A program made the position numbers and the translations under genes. A stretch of 64,000 nucleotides of DNA from WTFV01 sp965203525. GTDB lineage: Bacteria; Acidobacteriota; Vicinamibacteria; Vicinamibacterales; UBA8438. This document shows, piece by piece, positions 52,651 through 61,216 of this stretch (its first letter is position 1; each line of letters opens with the position of its first letter). Where the stretch lies: positions 992,001-1,056,000 of the forward strand of contig OZ241898.1 of the NCBI GenBank assembly GCA_965203525.1, given 5' to 3'. The notes beneath the pieces are model-generated. The model made no database searches. It was not told the origin of the DNA and saw only the letters and a list, made by a program, of their open reading frames with translations.

Positions 52651-53574
52651 ATGACGCCGAGAGCGCCGTACACGCTCGCACTGCCGGGAGGGCGCACCCT
52701 CGCCCTGGGGTCGCGCACCCTCGTGATGGGGATCGTCAACGTCACGCCCGACTCGTTCGCGGACGGCGGCGCGTGTTCGGACCCGGGGCGGGCGGCCGAC
52801 CGGGCCCTGGCGCTCGAGGCGGCGGGGGCGGATCTGCTGGAGGTCGGCGGCGAATCGACCCGGCCCGGCGCCGAGCCGGTGCCTGCGCGCGAGGAACTGC
52901 GGCGGATCGTGCCGGTGCTGGAGCGGCTCGCCGGGCGCGCCGGCGTGCCCATCTCCGTCGATACGTACAAGGCGGCGGTCGCACGGACCGCGCTGGACCA
53001 CGGCGCCGCGATGATCAACGACGTTTCCGGGCTCGCGGCCGGCTCGGCGCTGGCGGCGGCGGCCGCCGCCGCCGGGGCGCCGCTCGTGCTCATGCACAAC
53101 CGCGGCGGCTCCCGCGACATGTACCGGCGGGCCGCCTATCGCGACGTCGGCGCGGAGGTGGCGGCCGAATTGCGCGATGTCGTCGGCCGGGCGGTCGCGG
53201 CCGGCGTGCCGCGGGAGCAGATCGTCGTCGATCCGGGTCTCGGTTTCGCGAAACGCGCCGAGGCGACGCTCGCGGCGCTCGCGGAGCTGCCGTCCCTGCG
53301 GAGCCTGGACCGCCCGATCCTGGTCGGGCCGTCCCGCAAGTCGTTTCTCTCCGCCGCCCTCGGTGCGCGCCGGCCGGCCGGCCGGGAGTGGGGGACGGCG
53401 GCGGCGGTGGCCGCCGCGGTGTGGCTCGGCGCGCACGTCGTCCGCGTGCACGAGGTCGCCGCGCAGGTCGACGTCGTCCGGGTGGCGGACGCGATCCGGG
53501 CGGCGGCGGACCGGACGGGGACGGCCGCCGCGGAGCCCGCCCCCCGGCAGCCGTCCGGGGCGCGGAACCGATGA
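52651..53574 (+). CDS. folP: dihydropteroate synthase
   Basis: 307 residues: MGIVNVTPDSFADGG, LEVGGESTRPGAEPV, ISVDTYKAAVARTALDHGAAMINDVSG, LMHNRGG, DPGLGFAKRAEATL and VGPSRKSFLSAALG, all standard motifs for joining p-aminobenzoate to pterin diphosphate. Target of sulfonamides. ATG at 52651, 77 bp after ftsH. Confidence 0.96.
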   Translation: MTPRAPYTLALPGGRTLALGSRTLVMGIVNVTPDSFADGGACSDPGRAADRALALEAAGADLLEVGGESTRPGAEPVPAREELRRIVPVLERLAGRAGVPISVDTYKAAVARTALDHGAAMINDVSGLAAGSALAAAAAAAGAPLVLMHNRGGSRDMYRRAAYRDVGAEVAAELRDVVGRAVAAGVPREQIVVDPGLGFAKRAEATLAALAELPSLRSLDRPILVGPSRKSFLSAALGARRPAGREWGTAAAVAAAVWLGAHVVRVHEVAAQVDVVRVADAIRAAADRTGTAAAEPAPRQPSGARNR

Positions 53575-54377
53575 CGATGTTCGACGCCGTGGGCGGCCTG
53601 CTCGGCATCCGCGTCGGCTGGCGCGACGTGCTGGACGTCGCCGTCGTCACCTTCCTCTTCTACGAGCTGCTGAAGCTGATCCGCCACACCCGGGCGGCGC
53701 AGGTGGTCTTCGGGGGCGCGCTCCTCGTCGGCATCTACTACGCCTCCGAGTTCGCCGAGCTCCGGACGGTGCGCTGGATCGTCGGCGACGTGTTCGGCTA
53801 CATCGTCTTCGCCGCCATCGTGCTGTTTCAGGCCGACATCCGGCGCGGCCTGTCGAGGCTGGGCCGCGCGCCCGCCTTTCGCTACCTCACGCGCCGCGCG
53901 ACGACGGACGAGACGATGGAGGAGGTGGTCACGGCGGCGGGGTTGCTGGCCGGCCGCAAGGTCGGGGCGCTCATCGCCGTCGAACGGGCGATCGGCCTGC
54001 GGAACTACGTCGACAGCGGCATTCCGCTGGATTCGCGAGTGACCTACGATCTGCTGGTGAGCATCTTCCAGCCCGAGTCGCCGCTGCACGACGGCGCGGT
54101 GATCATCCAGGACGAGCGCATCGCGGCGGCCGCCTGCTTCCTGCCTCTGACGGTCAGCCCGCAGAGCACGGAGCTCGGCACGCGCCACCGCGCCGCGATC
54201 GGCTTGACGGAGGAATCGGACGCGGTGGCGCTGGTGGTCTCCGAGGAGACCGGCGCCGTGTCCCTGGCGGTCGACGGGCAGATCGAACGTGACCTCGACA
54301 GCAGCCGCCTTGCGGCCCGACTCGAGGCGCTGGTGCGGCCCGACCACCGCGCCGGTTCGGCCGGGAGCGGCTTCTGA
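53571..54377 (+). CDS. cdaA: diadenylate cyclase CdaA
   Basis: 268 residues: three N-terminal membrane helices (residues about 20-95), then the DisA_N catalytic domain with GALIAVERAIGLRNYVDSG, PLHDGAVIIQDERI (DGA) and GTRHRAAIGLTEESDAV (RHR), which makes cyclic di-AMP from two ATP. ATG overlaps the folP stop (ATGA). The two genes after it, ybbR and glmM, are its classical partners. Confidence 0.96.
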   Translation: MTMFDAVGGLLGIRVGWRDVLDVAVVTFLFYELLKLIRHTRAAQVVFGGALLVGIYYASEFAELRTVRWIVGDVFGYIVFAAIVLFQADIRRGLSRLGRAPAFRYLTRRATTDETMEEVVTAAGLLAGRKVGALIAVERAIGLRNYVDSGIPLDSRVTYDLLVSIFQPESPLHDGAVIIQDERIAAAACFLPLTVSPQSTELGTRHRAAIGLTEESDAVALVVSEETGAVSLAVDGQIERDLDSSRLAARLEALVRPDHRAGSAGSGF

Positions 54378-55294
54378 TGCCGATGCCGCGGCAACTGATC
54401 GTGCGCGACTTCGGTCTCAAGCTGCTCGCGCTGGCGCTCGCCGTGGGGTTCTGGATCCAGGTGGCCGGCCAGCCGGTCGTCGAGCGCGGGCTCGACGCGC
54501 CGCTCGGTTTCGAGAACGTGCCGGACCGCCTGCACGTGGGAGGCGATCCGCCCGCTGCCGTGCGGGTGCGCGTACGCGGCGCGTCCCGCATCGTGAGCGG
54601 CCTGCGGCCCGGCGACGTGGTCGCGGCGATCGACCTGGCCGCGGAACGTCCCGGCCGCCGCCTCTTCGACATGCTGGCGGGGCGCGTGCGCGCCCCGTTC
54701 GGCGTCGAAGTCACGCAGGTGGCGCCGGCCACCATCGCGGTGTCGCTCGAGCCCGCCGGCGCGCCGCGGGCGGTGCCGGTGGTGCCCGACGTCACGGGCC
54801 GGCCGGCGGAAGGGTTCGCCGTCGGCCGCATCACGGCCGAGCCGGCGGCCGTCGATGTGCTGGGCCCGGAGAGCCGGCTTGCCGGCCTGACGGAGGCGCT
54901 GACCGAGCCGGTGTCCGTCGCCGGAGCCTCCACCCGCGTCCGGGCGACGGTCACCCTCGGCGTGGCGGATCCGGTGCTCAGACTCCGCACCCCCGGATCG
55001 GCGCAGGTGACGGTCGAGATCGTGCCGGCGCCGCTGGAGCGGACGCTGCCCGCGGTGCCGGTGCGGACCGGCGCGGCCGGCCGCATCGCGGCGGTCGCTC
55101 CGGAGGCGGTCGAGGTGGGCGTGCGCGGCCCGCGGGATCGCGTGCGGGCGCTCGGCGACACGGCGGTCGAGGCGTTCGTCGACCTTGCGGGACTCCAGCC
55201 CGGCCGCTACAATCTGCCCGTCACCGTGGCGACGGGCGCCGGCATCGGCGTGACGCGCATCGACCCGTCGCGGGTGACCGTCACCGTGCGCTAG
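54377..55294 (+). CDS. ybbR: YbbR-domain protein, CdaA regulator
   Basis: 305 residues: one N-terminal helix (LKLLALALAVGFWIQVA) and repeated YbbR domains outside the membrane (RVRVRGASRIVSGLRPGDVVAAIDLA; VDVLGPESRLAGLTEALTEPVSVAG; VEVGVRGPRDRVRALGDTAVEAFVDLAG). It binds CdaA and tunes cyclic di-AMP synthesis. The ATG shares its A with the cdaA stop. Confidence 0.93.
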   Translation: MPMPRQLIVRDFGLKLLALALAVGFWIQVAGQPVVERGLDAPLGFENVPDRLHVGGDPPAAVRVRVRGASRIVSGLRPGDVVAAIDLAAERPGRRLFDMLAGRVRAPFGVEVTQVAPATIAVSLEPAGAPRAVPVVPDVTGRPAEGFAVGRITAEPAAVDVLGPESRLAGLTEALTEPVSVAGASTRVRATVTLGVADPVLRLRTPGSAQVTVEIVPAPLERTLPAVPVRTGAAGRIAAVAPEAVEVGVRGPRDRVRALGDTAVEAFVDLAGLQPGRYNLPVTVATGAGIGVTRIDPSRVTVTVR

Positions 55295-55363
55295 TCCGCC
55301 CCGCCGGCCGGCCGTTCGCGGGGCGGGCTTCCGGGCGCGGCCTGTCCCGGGTCCCGCGGTTCC

Positions 55364-56701
55364 ATGTCGACCGTCCTGTTCGGCACCGATGGAGTGCGCG
55401 GCGTGCCGGGCGCCCCGCCGCTCGACGGTTCCACCATCACCCTGCTGGGCGCCGCCCTAGCCGAGGAACTCGGCGGTGCGCCGCGCGTCGTCCTCGGCCG
55501 CGACACCCGGGATTCGGGTCCGTGGGTGGAGCGGCGGTTCGCCGCCGGGGTGCGGGCGCGCGGCGGGCGGCCGGTGAGCATCGGCGTCATGCCCACGCCG
55601 GGGGTCGCCGTCGTCGCGGCGCGCCACGGCTTCGATGCGGGGGTCGCCGTCTCCGCGTCCCACAACCCCCACCCGGACAACGGGATCAAGATCCTGCAGG
55701 CCAGCGGGGCCAAGGCCTCGGCGGACCTCGAGCGCCGCATCGAGGCGCGCATCGCCGGGGCCCGCGCGGCCGGAACGGTTCCGGACGACGACCCCGGGCA
55801 GCCTCTCGAAACGGCGGATCTGTCCGATTCCTACGTCGAGCATCTGGCCGGCGTCGTGGCGGGGGTGTCCGTGGCCGGCCCGCGGGTCGCCGTCGACTGC
55901 GCCCACGGCGCGACCAGCGGCGTCGCCCGCCGCGTGCTGGAGCGGCTCGGCGTCTCCGTGCTCGAGCTGCATGCGGCGCCGGACGGCCGCAACATCAACC
56001 AGGGGTGCGGCTCGACGCATCCCGAGGCGCTGCAGGCGGCGGTGGTCGAGCAGGGGTGCCGGCTGGGCTTCGCCTTCGATGGCGACGGCGACCGCGTCAT
56101 CCTGGTCGACGGCCGCGGGCGTGTCGTGGACGGCGACGGCGTGCTCTTCGTGGCGGCCCGGCATCTGCATGCGGCCGGCCGCCTGGCGGGCGGCGGGGTG
56201 GTGGCGACCGTCATGAGCAACTTCGGGCTCGAGACGGCGCTGGACCGGGCCGGCATCGCGCTCCACCGCTGTCCGGTCGGCGACGCCCACGTGCGCGCGG
56301 AAATGGAGCGGCGCGGCGTCTGCCTCGGGGGCGAGCAGTCGGGACACGTCATCTTCTCCGACCTGCTGCCGACCGGGGACGGACTCGGCACGGCGTTGTC
56401 GGTGCTGCGAATCGTCGCCGAGAGCGGGCGGGAGCTGGCGGACCTGATGCGCGGCCTGCGCATCTGTCCGCAGGTCCTGCTGAACGTGCGCGTGGCCCGC
56501 AAGCCGAGTCTGGACGAGGCGCCGGCGATCGGCGACGCCATCCGGGCCGCCGAGGCGCGGCTCGCCGGCGCAGGACGCGTGCTGGTACGCTATTCGGGGA
56601 CGGAGCCGGTGCTGCGGGTGATGATCGAGGGGCCGGAGCGCGGCGCCGTCCAGGTGCTGGCGGAAGACATCGCCGCCTGCGCGCGGCGGGAACTCGCGTG
56701 A
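55364..56701 (+). CDS. glmM: phosphoglucosamine mutase
   Basis: 445 residues: VLFGTDGVRGVPG start, active-site Ser99 in VSASHNPHPDNGIKI, metal loop FAFDGDGDRVILVD, sugar loop GGEQSGHVIFSD, phosphate loop RYSGTEPVLRVM. It converts glucosamine-6-phosphate to glucosamine-1-phosphate for peptidoglycan; known to bind and inhibit CdaA in other bacteria. Confidence 0.97.
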   Translation: MSTVLFGTDGVRGVPGAPPLDGSTITLLGAALAEELGGAPRVVLGRDTRDSGPWVERRFAAGVRARGGRPVSIGVMPTPGVAVVAARHGFDAGVAVSASHNPHPDNGIKILQASGAKASADLERRIEARIAGARAAGTVPDDDPGQPLETADLSDSYVEHLAGVVAGVSVAGPRVAVDCAHGATSGVARRVLERLGVSVLELHAAPDGRNINQGCGSTHPEALQAAVVEQGCRLGFAFDGDGDRVILVDGRGRVVDGDGVLFVAARHLHAAGRLAGGGVVATVMSNFGLETALDRAGIALHRCPVGDAHVRAEMERRGVCLGGEQSGHVIFSDLLPTGDGLGTALSVLRIVAESGRELADLMRGLRICPQVLLNVRVARKPSLDEAPAIGDAIRAAEARLAGAGRVLVRYSGTEPVLRVMIEGPERGAVQVLAEDIAACARRELA

Positions 56702-56740
56702 CCGGACCGGGAGTATCATCGCCGGGAGCCGGATCGGATC

Positions 56741-56989
56741 ATGGCCTGGATGCTGCGTCTGCTGCTGGCGGTGCTGATCATCCGGCTGCTCTGGAAGCTC
56801 GCCGCGGGCGTGGTCGCCGGCGTCCGCGATCCGCCGCCGCGCGGCGCGCAGCCGGGGGGCGCCCTCGTGCGCGATCCGGTGTGCGGTACCTACGTCGAGC
56901 CTGCGCGCGCCCTCAGCACCCGCGCCGGCCGGGAGACGCATTACTTCTGTTCGAAGGAATGCCAGCGGTCGTTCGTGAAGACCGCGTGA
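56741..56989 (+). CDS. small membrane protein with YHS/TRASH-like cysteine motif
   Basis: 82 residues: N-terminal membrane helix (LRLLLAVLIIRLLWKLAAG), then DPVCGTYVEPARALS and HYFCSKECQRSF, three cysteines spaced like YHS/TRASH metal-binding domains and PP0621-type proteins. Probably a zinc or copper-linked membrane protein. It follows glmM by 39 bp. Confidence 0.8.
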   Translation: MAWMLRLLLAVLIIRLLWKLAAGVVAGVRDPPPRGAQPGGALVRDPVCGTYVEPARALSTRAGRETHYFCSKECQRSFVKTA

Positions 56990-57012
56990 CGCGGAACGGC
57001 CACCCGGAAGCC

Positions 57013-57900
57013 ATGAACCCCGAAGAAGCCCGGCGCGCCGAGATCGTCGAGATCGGCCGCCGCCTGCACCAGCGCGCCTACGTCGCCTCGAACGACGGGA
57101 ACGTCAGCGTGCGCCTCGACGCCGAGCGCCTCCTGACCACCCCGAAGGGCGTGTCGAAGGGCTTCATGTCCCCCGACATGCTGGTGATCACCGACTACGA
57201 GGGGCGCAAGCTGGCCGGCGAACGGGACCCGTCTTCCGAGCTGCCGATGCACCTCGCCGTGTACCGGCGCCGCGCCGACGTCACGGCCGTCGTCCACGCC
57301 CATCCGCCCGTCGCGACCGGTTTCGCGGTGGCCGGGATCCCGCTCGACCGGGCGGTGCTGGCCGAGGTGGTCACGACGCTCGGCAGCATTCCGATCGCGG
57401 AGTACGGGACGCCGTCGACGCAGGCGCTGGCCGATGCGGTCGACCGGCACGTCGCGGCGCACGACGGCCTGTTGCTGGCCAACCACGGCGCCATCACGGT
57501 GGCCGACGGGCTGCTGCCCGCGTACTACAAAATGGAGACGATCGAGCATTTCGCGCGCATCAGCGTGGTGGCCCGCATCCTCGGGCGCGAACGGCTGCTG
57601 TCGCGCGAGGAGGTCAACCGCCTGCAGGAGCTACGCGGCACGTACGGGATCGCCGCCCCCGCCCCGATCTGCCCGGAGGGCGACGGAATCGTCGCCGGCG
57701 GCGATGCGGCCTGCCAGACGCTGGAGGCGCCCTCCGCAACGGGCCGGCAGCTCGTGGACGACGTGCCGGCCGTTCCCGGCGCCGCGCCGCCGGCGGACGG
57801 AGCGGAGGAAATTCGTCTAACATACCGCGAACTGGCGGCGATCGTCGAAGACGCCGTCAACCGTCTGCGCGAGCAGGCGAATGCGTCCCGGAGCGGTTGA
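57013..57900 (+). CDS. class II aldolase, probable microcompartment cargo
   Basis: 295 residues. Catalytic Glu in SSELPMH (Glu76) and zinc histidines H95 and H97 (VVHAHPP) and H158 (LLANHGAI) mark a fuculose-phosphate-type aldolase. The C terminus departs from ordinary members: after about residue 235 a Pro/Gly/Ala-rich linker leads to an amphipathic helix (IRLTYRELAAIVEDAVNRLR), the form of a microcompartment encapsulation peptide. Shell genes follow 28 bp downstream. Its sugar-phosphate substrate would by analogy be fuculose- or rhamnulose-1-phosphate, but this is inference. ATG at 57013; a GTG 27 bp upstream is possible. Confidence 0.85.
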   Translation: MNPEEARRAEIVEIGRRLHQRAYVASNDGNVSVRLDAERLLTTPKGVSKGFMSPDMLVITDYEGRKLAGERDPSSELPMHLAVYRRRADVTAVVHAHPPVATGFAVAGIPLDRAVLAEVVTTLGSIPIAEYGTPSTQALADAVDRHVAAHDGLLLANHGAITVADGLLPAYYKMETIEHFARISVVARILGRERLLSREEVNRLQELRGTYGIAAPAPICPEGDGIVAGGDAACQTLEAPSATGRQLVDDVPAVPGAAPPADGAEEIRLTYRELAAIVEDAVNRLREQANASRSG

Positions 57901-57928
57901 CGGGGCGTCCGGCGCGGGCGGAGGACAC

Positions 57929-58213
57929 ATGGGTGAAGCGTTGGGGCTGGTCGAGACCAAGGGTCTCGTGGCGATGATCGAAGCGGCCGATGCGATGGTC
58001 AAGGCCGCCAAGGTGACGCTGGTCGGCTGGGAGAAGATCGGCGCCGGCTACGTGACGGCGATCGTGCGGGGCGACGTGGCGGCCGTCAAGGCCGCGACCG
58101 ACGCCGGCGCCGCCGCGGCGCGCCGGGTCGGCGAGCTGGTGTCGGTGCACGTGATCCCGAGACCGCACGCCAACCTCGAGGACGCTCTGCCGATCGGCAA
58201 GTCCGGCGTATAA
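57929..58213 (+). CDS. microcompartment shell protein, hexameric BMC-H
   Basis: 94 residues: MGEALGLVETKGLVAMIEAADAMVKAAKVTLVGWEKIGAGYVTAIVRGDVAAVKAATDAG pattern of a single BMC domain (written here as landmarks GLVETKG at 6-12, VGWEKIG at 32-38 and RGDVAAVKAA), forming the facets of the shell. GGAGGA precedes the ATG. Confidence 0.93.
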   Translation: MGEALGLVETKGLVAMIEAADAMVKAAKVTLVGWEKIGAGYVTAIVRGDVAAVKAATDAGAAAARRVGELVSVHVIPRPHANLEDALPIGKSGV

Positions 58214-58217
58214 GGCC

Positions 58218-58496
58218 GTGATCCTGGCCCGGATCGTCGGAACCGTCGTGGCGACGTGCAAGGACGAGCGGCTCGTCAGCAACAAGCTGCTGGTGGTGCA
58301 GCCGATTGAACCCGGCGGCGCGGCGCGCGGCAGCCATCTGGTGGCGGTCGACACGGTCGACGCCGGGGCGGGGGAGACGGTGCTCGTCGTCGGCGGCAGT
58401 TCGGCCCGGATGGCCGGCGGCCTGCAGGATACGCCCGTGGACGCGGCGATCGTCGGCATCGTCGATTCCATCGCGCTGGCCGCCGATCGGAACTGA
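58218..58496 (+). CDS. microcompartment vertex protein, BMC-P (EutN/CcmL), first of three
   Basis: 92 residues from a GTG start: ILARIVGTVVATCKDERLVSNKLLVVQPI, then AVDTVDAGAGETVLVVGGSSAR and DAAIVGIVDSIAL. This fold makes pentamers that cap shell vertices. Four bases after the BMC-H gene. Confidence 0.92.
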   Translation: MILARIVGTVVATCKDERLVSNKLLVVQPIEPGGAARGSHLVAVDTVDAGAGETVLVVGGSSARMAGGLQDTPVDAAIVGIVDSIALAADRN

Positions 58497-58541
58497 CGCC
58501 GCCGGTGGTTCTCCGGCGCCGCCGGAAGGTTGCGTACCGCG

Positions 58542-58823
58542 ATGCAGTTGGCGCGCGTCATCGGTGACGTCGTGGCGACCGTGAAGGACCGCACCCTGCA
58601 CGGCCGGAAGCTGCTCGTGCTGCAGCCGCTGACGCCGGCCGGCGCGGCGTGCGGCCGGCCGCTGGTGGCGGTCGACGCGGCCGGCGCGGGCGCCGGCGAG
58701 ACGGTGTTCTTCGTGCGCGGCCGCGAGGCCTCGTTTCCCTTCCTGCCGGACGCGGTGGCGACCGACGCCAGCGTCGTCGGCATCGTCGATCACTGGACGG
58801 TGACGCCGGAAACGCCCGCCTGA
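58542..58823 (+). CDS. microcompartment vertex protein, BMC-P, second of three
   Basis: 93 residues: MQLARVIGDVVATVKDRTLHG, LLVLQPLTPAG, VDAAGAGAGETVFFVRGREASF, ASVVGIVDHWTV. It lacks part of the usual SSAR loop (REASF), so it is a distinct paralog, perhaps for a different vertex site. Confidence 0.92.
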   Translation: MQLARVIGDVVATVKDRTLHGRKLLVLQPLTPAGAACGRPLVAVDAAGAGAGETVFFVRGREASFPFLPDAVATDASVVGIVDHWTVTPETPA

Positions 58824-58830
58824 TCCCGCC

Positions 58831-59208
58831 ATGCAGCTCGCCCGCGTGACCGGCACCGTCGTCGCGACGCACAAGCACGAGAAGCTGCTCGGGGCGAAGC
58901 TGCTGCTCGTGCAGCCGCTCGACGCCGGGGGCGTTGCGCGCGGCGCGCCGCTGCTGGCGGTGGACGCCGCGCAGGCCGGGGTCGGCGACCGCGTGCTGGT
59001 GGTCCGGGAGGGGCAGGCCGCGGTGGCCGCCATCCGCCGCCCCGCCGCGCCCGCCGACACCGCCATCGTCGGGATCGTCGACCGGGTGGACGGCCCGGGC
59101 GGCGCGCCGGCGCCGGTGCGGGCCGGCGCCGCATCCGGGAGGGATTCGTTCGGCGGCGGGCAGACGGCCGCGCGGGCGGACTCCGTGCCGGCGGGGAGGG
59201 AGCCGTGA
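58831..59208 (+). CDS. microcompartment vertex protein, BMC-P, third of three, with extended tail
   Basis: 125 residues: the same domain (MQLARVTGTVVATHKHEKLL ... DRVLVVREGQAAVAAI ... DTAIVGIVDRVDG) plus about 35 extra Gly/Ala/Pro-rich residues ending PAGREP. The stop overlaps the next GTG start. Confidence 0.9.
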   Translation: MQLARVTGTVVATHKHEKLLGAKLLLVQPLDAGGVARGAPLLAVDAAQAGVGDRVLVVREGQAAVAAIRRPAAPADTAIVGIVDRVDGPGGAPAPVRAGAASGRDSFGGGQTAARADSVPAGREP

Positions 59209-59588
59209 CGCAGCCGGAGGTGCGCGCCGCCGTCGACGCCGCCATTCGCCGCCACCTGGCCGCGCGCCGCGCGGCGCCGCCGGCTGACGGGCCGCGGCCG
59301 GTCGCGCCGCCGCGGGCGGAGCAGCAGGCCGGTGACGCGGCGGTCACGGAGGGAGCACCGGGCCCGCCGTCGCCGGCGTCATCCGGGCCGCACGACCGCC
59401 CGGGCACGGAACTCGGTTCGATGTCGTCCGGTGCGCCGGGTCCGCCGCCGGCATCGTCCGGGCCGCACGCCAGCCACGGCCGGTTCCCCCGCGCCGCCCG
59501 GCCGGGGGACCCGCCCGAGGGCCGTTGCGTGATCGAGCCCGAGGCCGAGTGCGTCGGCTCCGGATACTGCCGCTCGCACGGCTACTAG
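59205..59588 (+). CDS. microcompartment-linked protein with Cys-rich C terminus
   Basis: 127 residues from a GTG overlapping the third BMC-P stop (GTGA), so it belongs to the cluster. N-terminal amphipathic helix (VRAAVDAAIRRHLAARR) like an encapsulation or shell-docking peptide; a long Pro/Ser/Gly-rich middle with the internal repeat SSGPH (two copies); C terminus RCVIEPEAECVGSGYCRSHGY with three Cys and one His that could bind a metal. No family was recognised. It may recruit or join cargo to the shell. Confidence 0.65.
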   Translation: MTQPEVRAAVDAAIRRHLAARRAAPPADGPRPVAPPRAEQQAGDAAVTEGAPGPPSPASSGPHDRPGTELGSMSSGAPGPPPASSGPHASHGRFPRAARPGDPPEGRCVIEPEAECVGSGYCRSHGY

Positions 59589-59694
59589 TGTCCAGGCCGG
59601 TGAGGTTTCGCGAAAGCCAGGGACAGCAGAAATACCCCATGAACGTTGGGGAAACGCCCATCTCGAACATTTCGCGAATCACGATTACGGGACA
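59589..59694. mobile_element. MITE-like element with TGTCC/GGACA ends
   Basis: 106 bp starting TGTCCAGGCCGGTGAGGTTT and ending ACGATTACGGGACA. Inner TTTCGCGAA and TTCGCGAA sit near each end, and a central near-palindrome CCCCATGAACGTTGGGG lies at 59636-59652. Related copies lie at 25352-25588 in the other orientation. It separates the microcompartment cluster from queE. Confidence 0.6.
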
Positions 59695-59785
59695 CTGGCC
59701 AGCGAACGGCCGGCGTGGTACGTCCAGGCGCTGCCTGCGAGCGGCACCGGCCGGCCGACCCCGCGACGCGGCGTGGCGTGACGAG

Positions 59786-60427
59786 ATGCTGACCGTCAAC
59801 GAGATCTTCTACTCGATTCAGGGCGAATCGAGCTTCAGCGGGAGGCCGTGCGTCTTCGTGCGCCTGACCGCCTGCGACCTCCGCTGCCGGTGGTGCGACA
59901 CGCCGTACGCGTTCCATGAAGGCGTTGCGACGTCGCTCGACGACGTGGTCGCGCGGGTCGACGCATACGGCTGCCCGCTGGTCGAGATCACCGGCGGCGA
60001 GCCGTTGCTGCAGCCTGACGTCTACCCGCTGATGCGCCGCCTGCTCGACGGCGGCAGGACGGTGCTGCTCGAGACCGGCGGGCACGTCGACATCTCGAAG
60101 GTGCCGGACGCGGTGGTGAAGGTGGTCGACGTCAAGTGTCCCGGCAGCGGCGAATCGTCGCGCACCGATTGGGCCAACCTCGACCGGCTGGCCCGCCACG
60201 ACGAGGTGAAGTTCGTGATCGCCGACCGGAAGGACTACGAGTTCGCCCGCGGCGTCGTCGAGCGGTACCGTCTCGGGCGCCGGTGCGCGGCGGCCCTGTT
60301 CTCTCCCGTGCACGGCGCCCTCGATCCGGCGGCGCTCGCGGCCTGGGTGCTGGACGACCGCTTGCCGGCGCGGGTGCAGGTGCAGGTGCACAAGTACCTC
60401 TGGGGCGCGGACGCCCGCGGCGTGTAG
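59786..60427 (+). CDS. queE: 7-carboxy-7-deazaguanine synthase
   Basis: 213-residue radical-SAM enzyme: NEIFYSIQGESSFSGRPCVFVRL start, cluster motif CDLRCRWC, ITGGEPLLQPDV, LETGGHVD. It makes the deazaguanine core of queuosine. ATG at 59786. queC follows 7 bp downstream. Confidence 0.95.
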   Translation: MLTVNEIFYSIQGESSFSGRPCVFVRLTACDLRCRWCDTPYAFHEGVATSLDDVVARVDAYGCPLVEITGGEPLLQPDVYPLMRRLLDGGRTVLLETGGHVDISKVPDAVVKVVDVKCPGSGESSRTDWANLDRLARHDEVKFVIADRKDYEFARGVVERYRLGRRCAAALFSPVHGALDPAALAAWVLDDRLPARVQVQVHKYLWGADARGV

Positions 60428-60434
60428 CCGGGTG

Positions 60435-61124
60435 ATGCCGCCTCCCGCGCCGCCGCGCGCCGTCCTTCTGCTGAGCGGCGGACTCGATTCGTACACCGCC
60501 GGCGCCGTGGCCCGGTCCGAGGGCTTCACGCTGCATGCGCTGACGGTGCGTTACGGCCAGGTCCATGCCCGGGAGCTGGACGCGGCGCGGCGGGTCGCCG
60601 CGGCGCTCGGCGTCGAGCGGCACCTCGAGCTGTCCGTCGACCTCTCGGCGCTGGGCGGTTCGGCGCTGACCGGCGACGGGCGCGTCCCGAAGGACCGCGC
60701 GCTGGACGAGGCGGGGATTCCGGCGACCTACGTGCCGGCCCGGAACACGGTTCTGCTGTCGCTGGCGCTGGCGTGGGCGGAGGCGCTCGGGGCGCGCGAC
60801 CTCGTCATCGGCGTCAACGCGCTCGACTATTCAGGGTATCCGGACTGCCGGCCGGAGTACGTGGCGGCGTTCGAGCGGCTCGCCGCGCTGGCGACGAAGG
60901 CGGGAGTCGAAGGGGGGCGCTTCCGCGTCCACGCGCCGCTCGTCAGCCTGACGAAGGCGGACGTCATCCGCCGGGGACGTGCCCTGGGGCTCGACTACGG
61001 CCTGACCCACAGTTGCTACGACCCGGCGCCGGACGGCGCGCCGTGCGCGCGGTGCGACAGTTGCCGCCTGCGCGCCCGCGGCTTCGCCGAGGCGGGTCTC
61101 GCGGACCCGCTACGCCCGGCCTGA
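60435..61124 (+). CDS. queC: 7-cyano-7-deazaguanine synthase
   Basis: 229 residues: ATP motif AVLLLSGGLDSYTAG (SGGLDS), YGQVHARELDAAR, YVPARNTVLLSLALAWAEALGA, GVNALDYSGYPDCRPEY, and the zinc site CYDPAPDGAPCARCDSCRLR. It makes preQ0 from the QueE product. ATG at 60435; an adjoining GTG at 60432 would add one residue. Confidence 0.96.
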   Translation: MPPPAPPRAVLLLSGGLDSYTAGAVARSEGFTLHALTVRYGQVHARELDAARRVAAALGVERHLELSVDLSALGGSALTGDGRVPKDRALDEAGIPATYVPARNTVLLSLALAWAEALGARDLVIGVNALDYSGYPDCRPEYVAAFERLAALATKAGVEGGRFRVHAPLVSLTKADVIRRGRALGLDYGLTHSCYDPAPDGAPCARCDSCRLRARGFAEAGLADPLRPA

Positions 61125-61216
61125 CGAGGACGCCGCGGTTCGACGGCGAGGAGCGCCCGCGCTCCCGCCAGCCGCGCCGTGGCCGGCACGGCGTCGGCCG
61201 CGGCGTCGAGGTGCGG

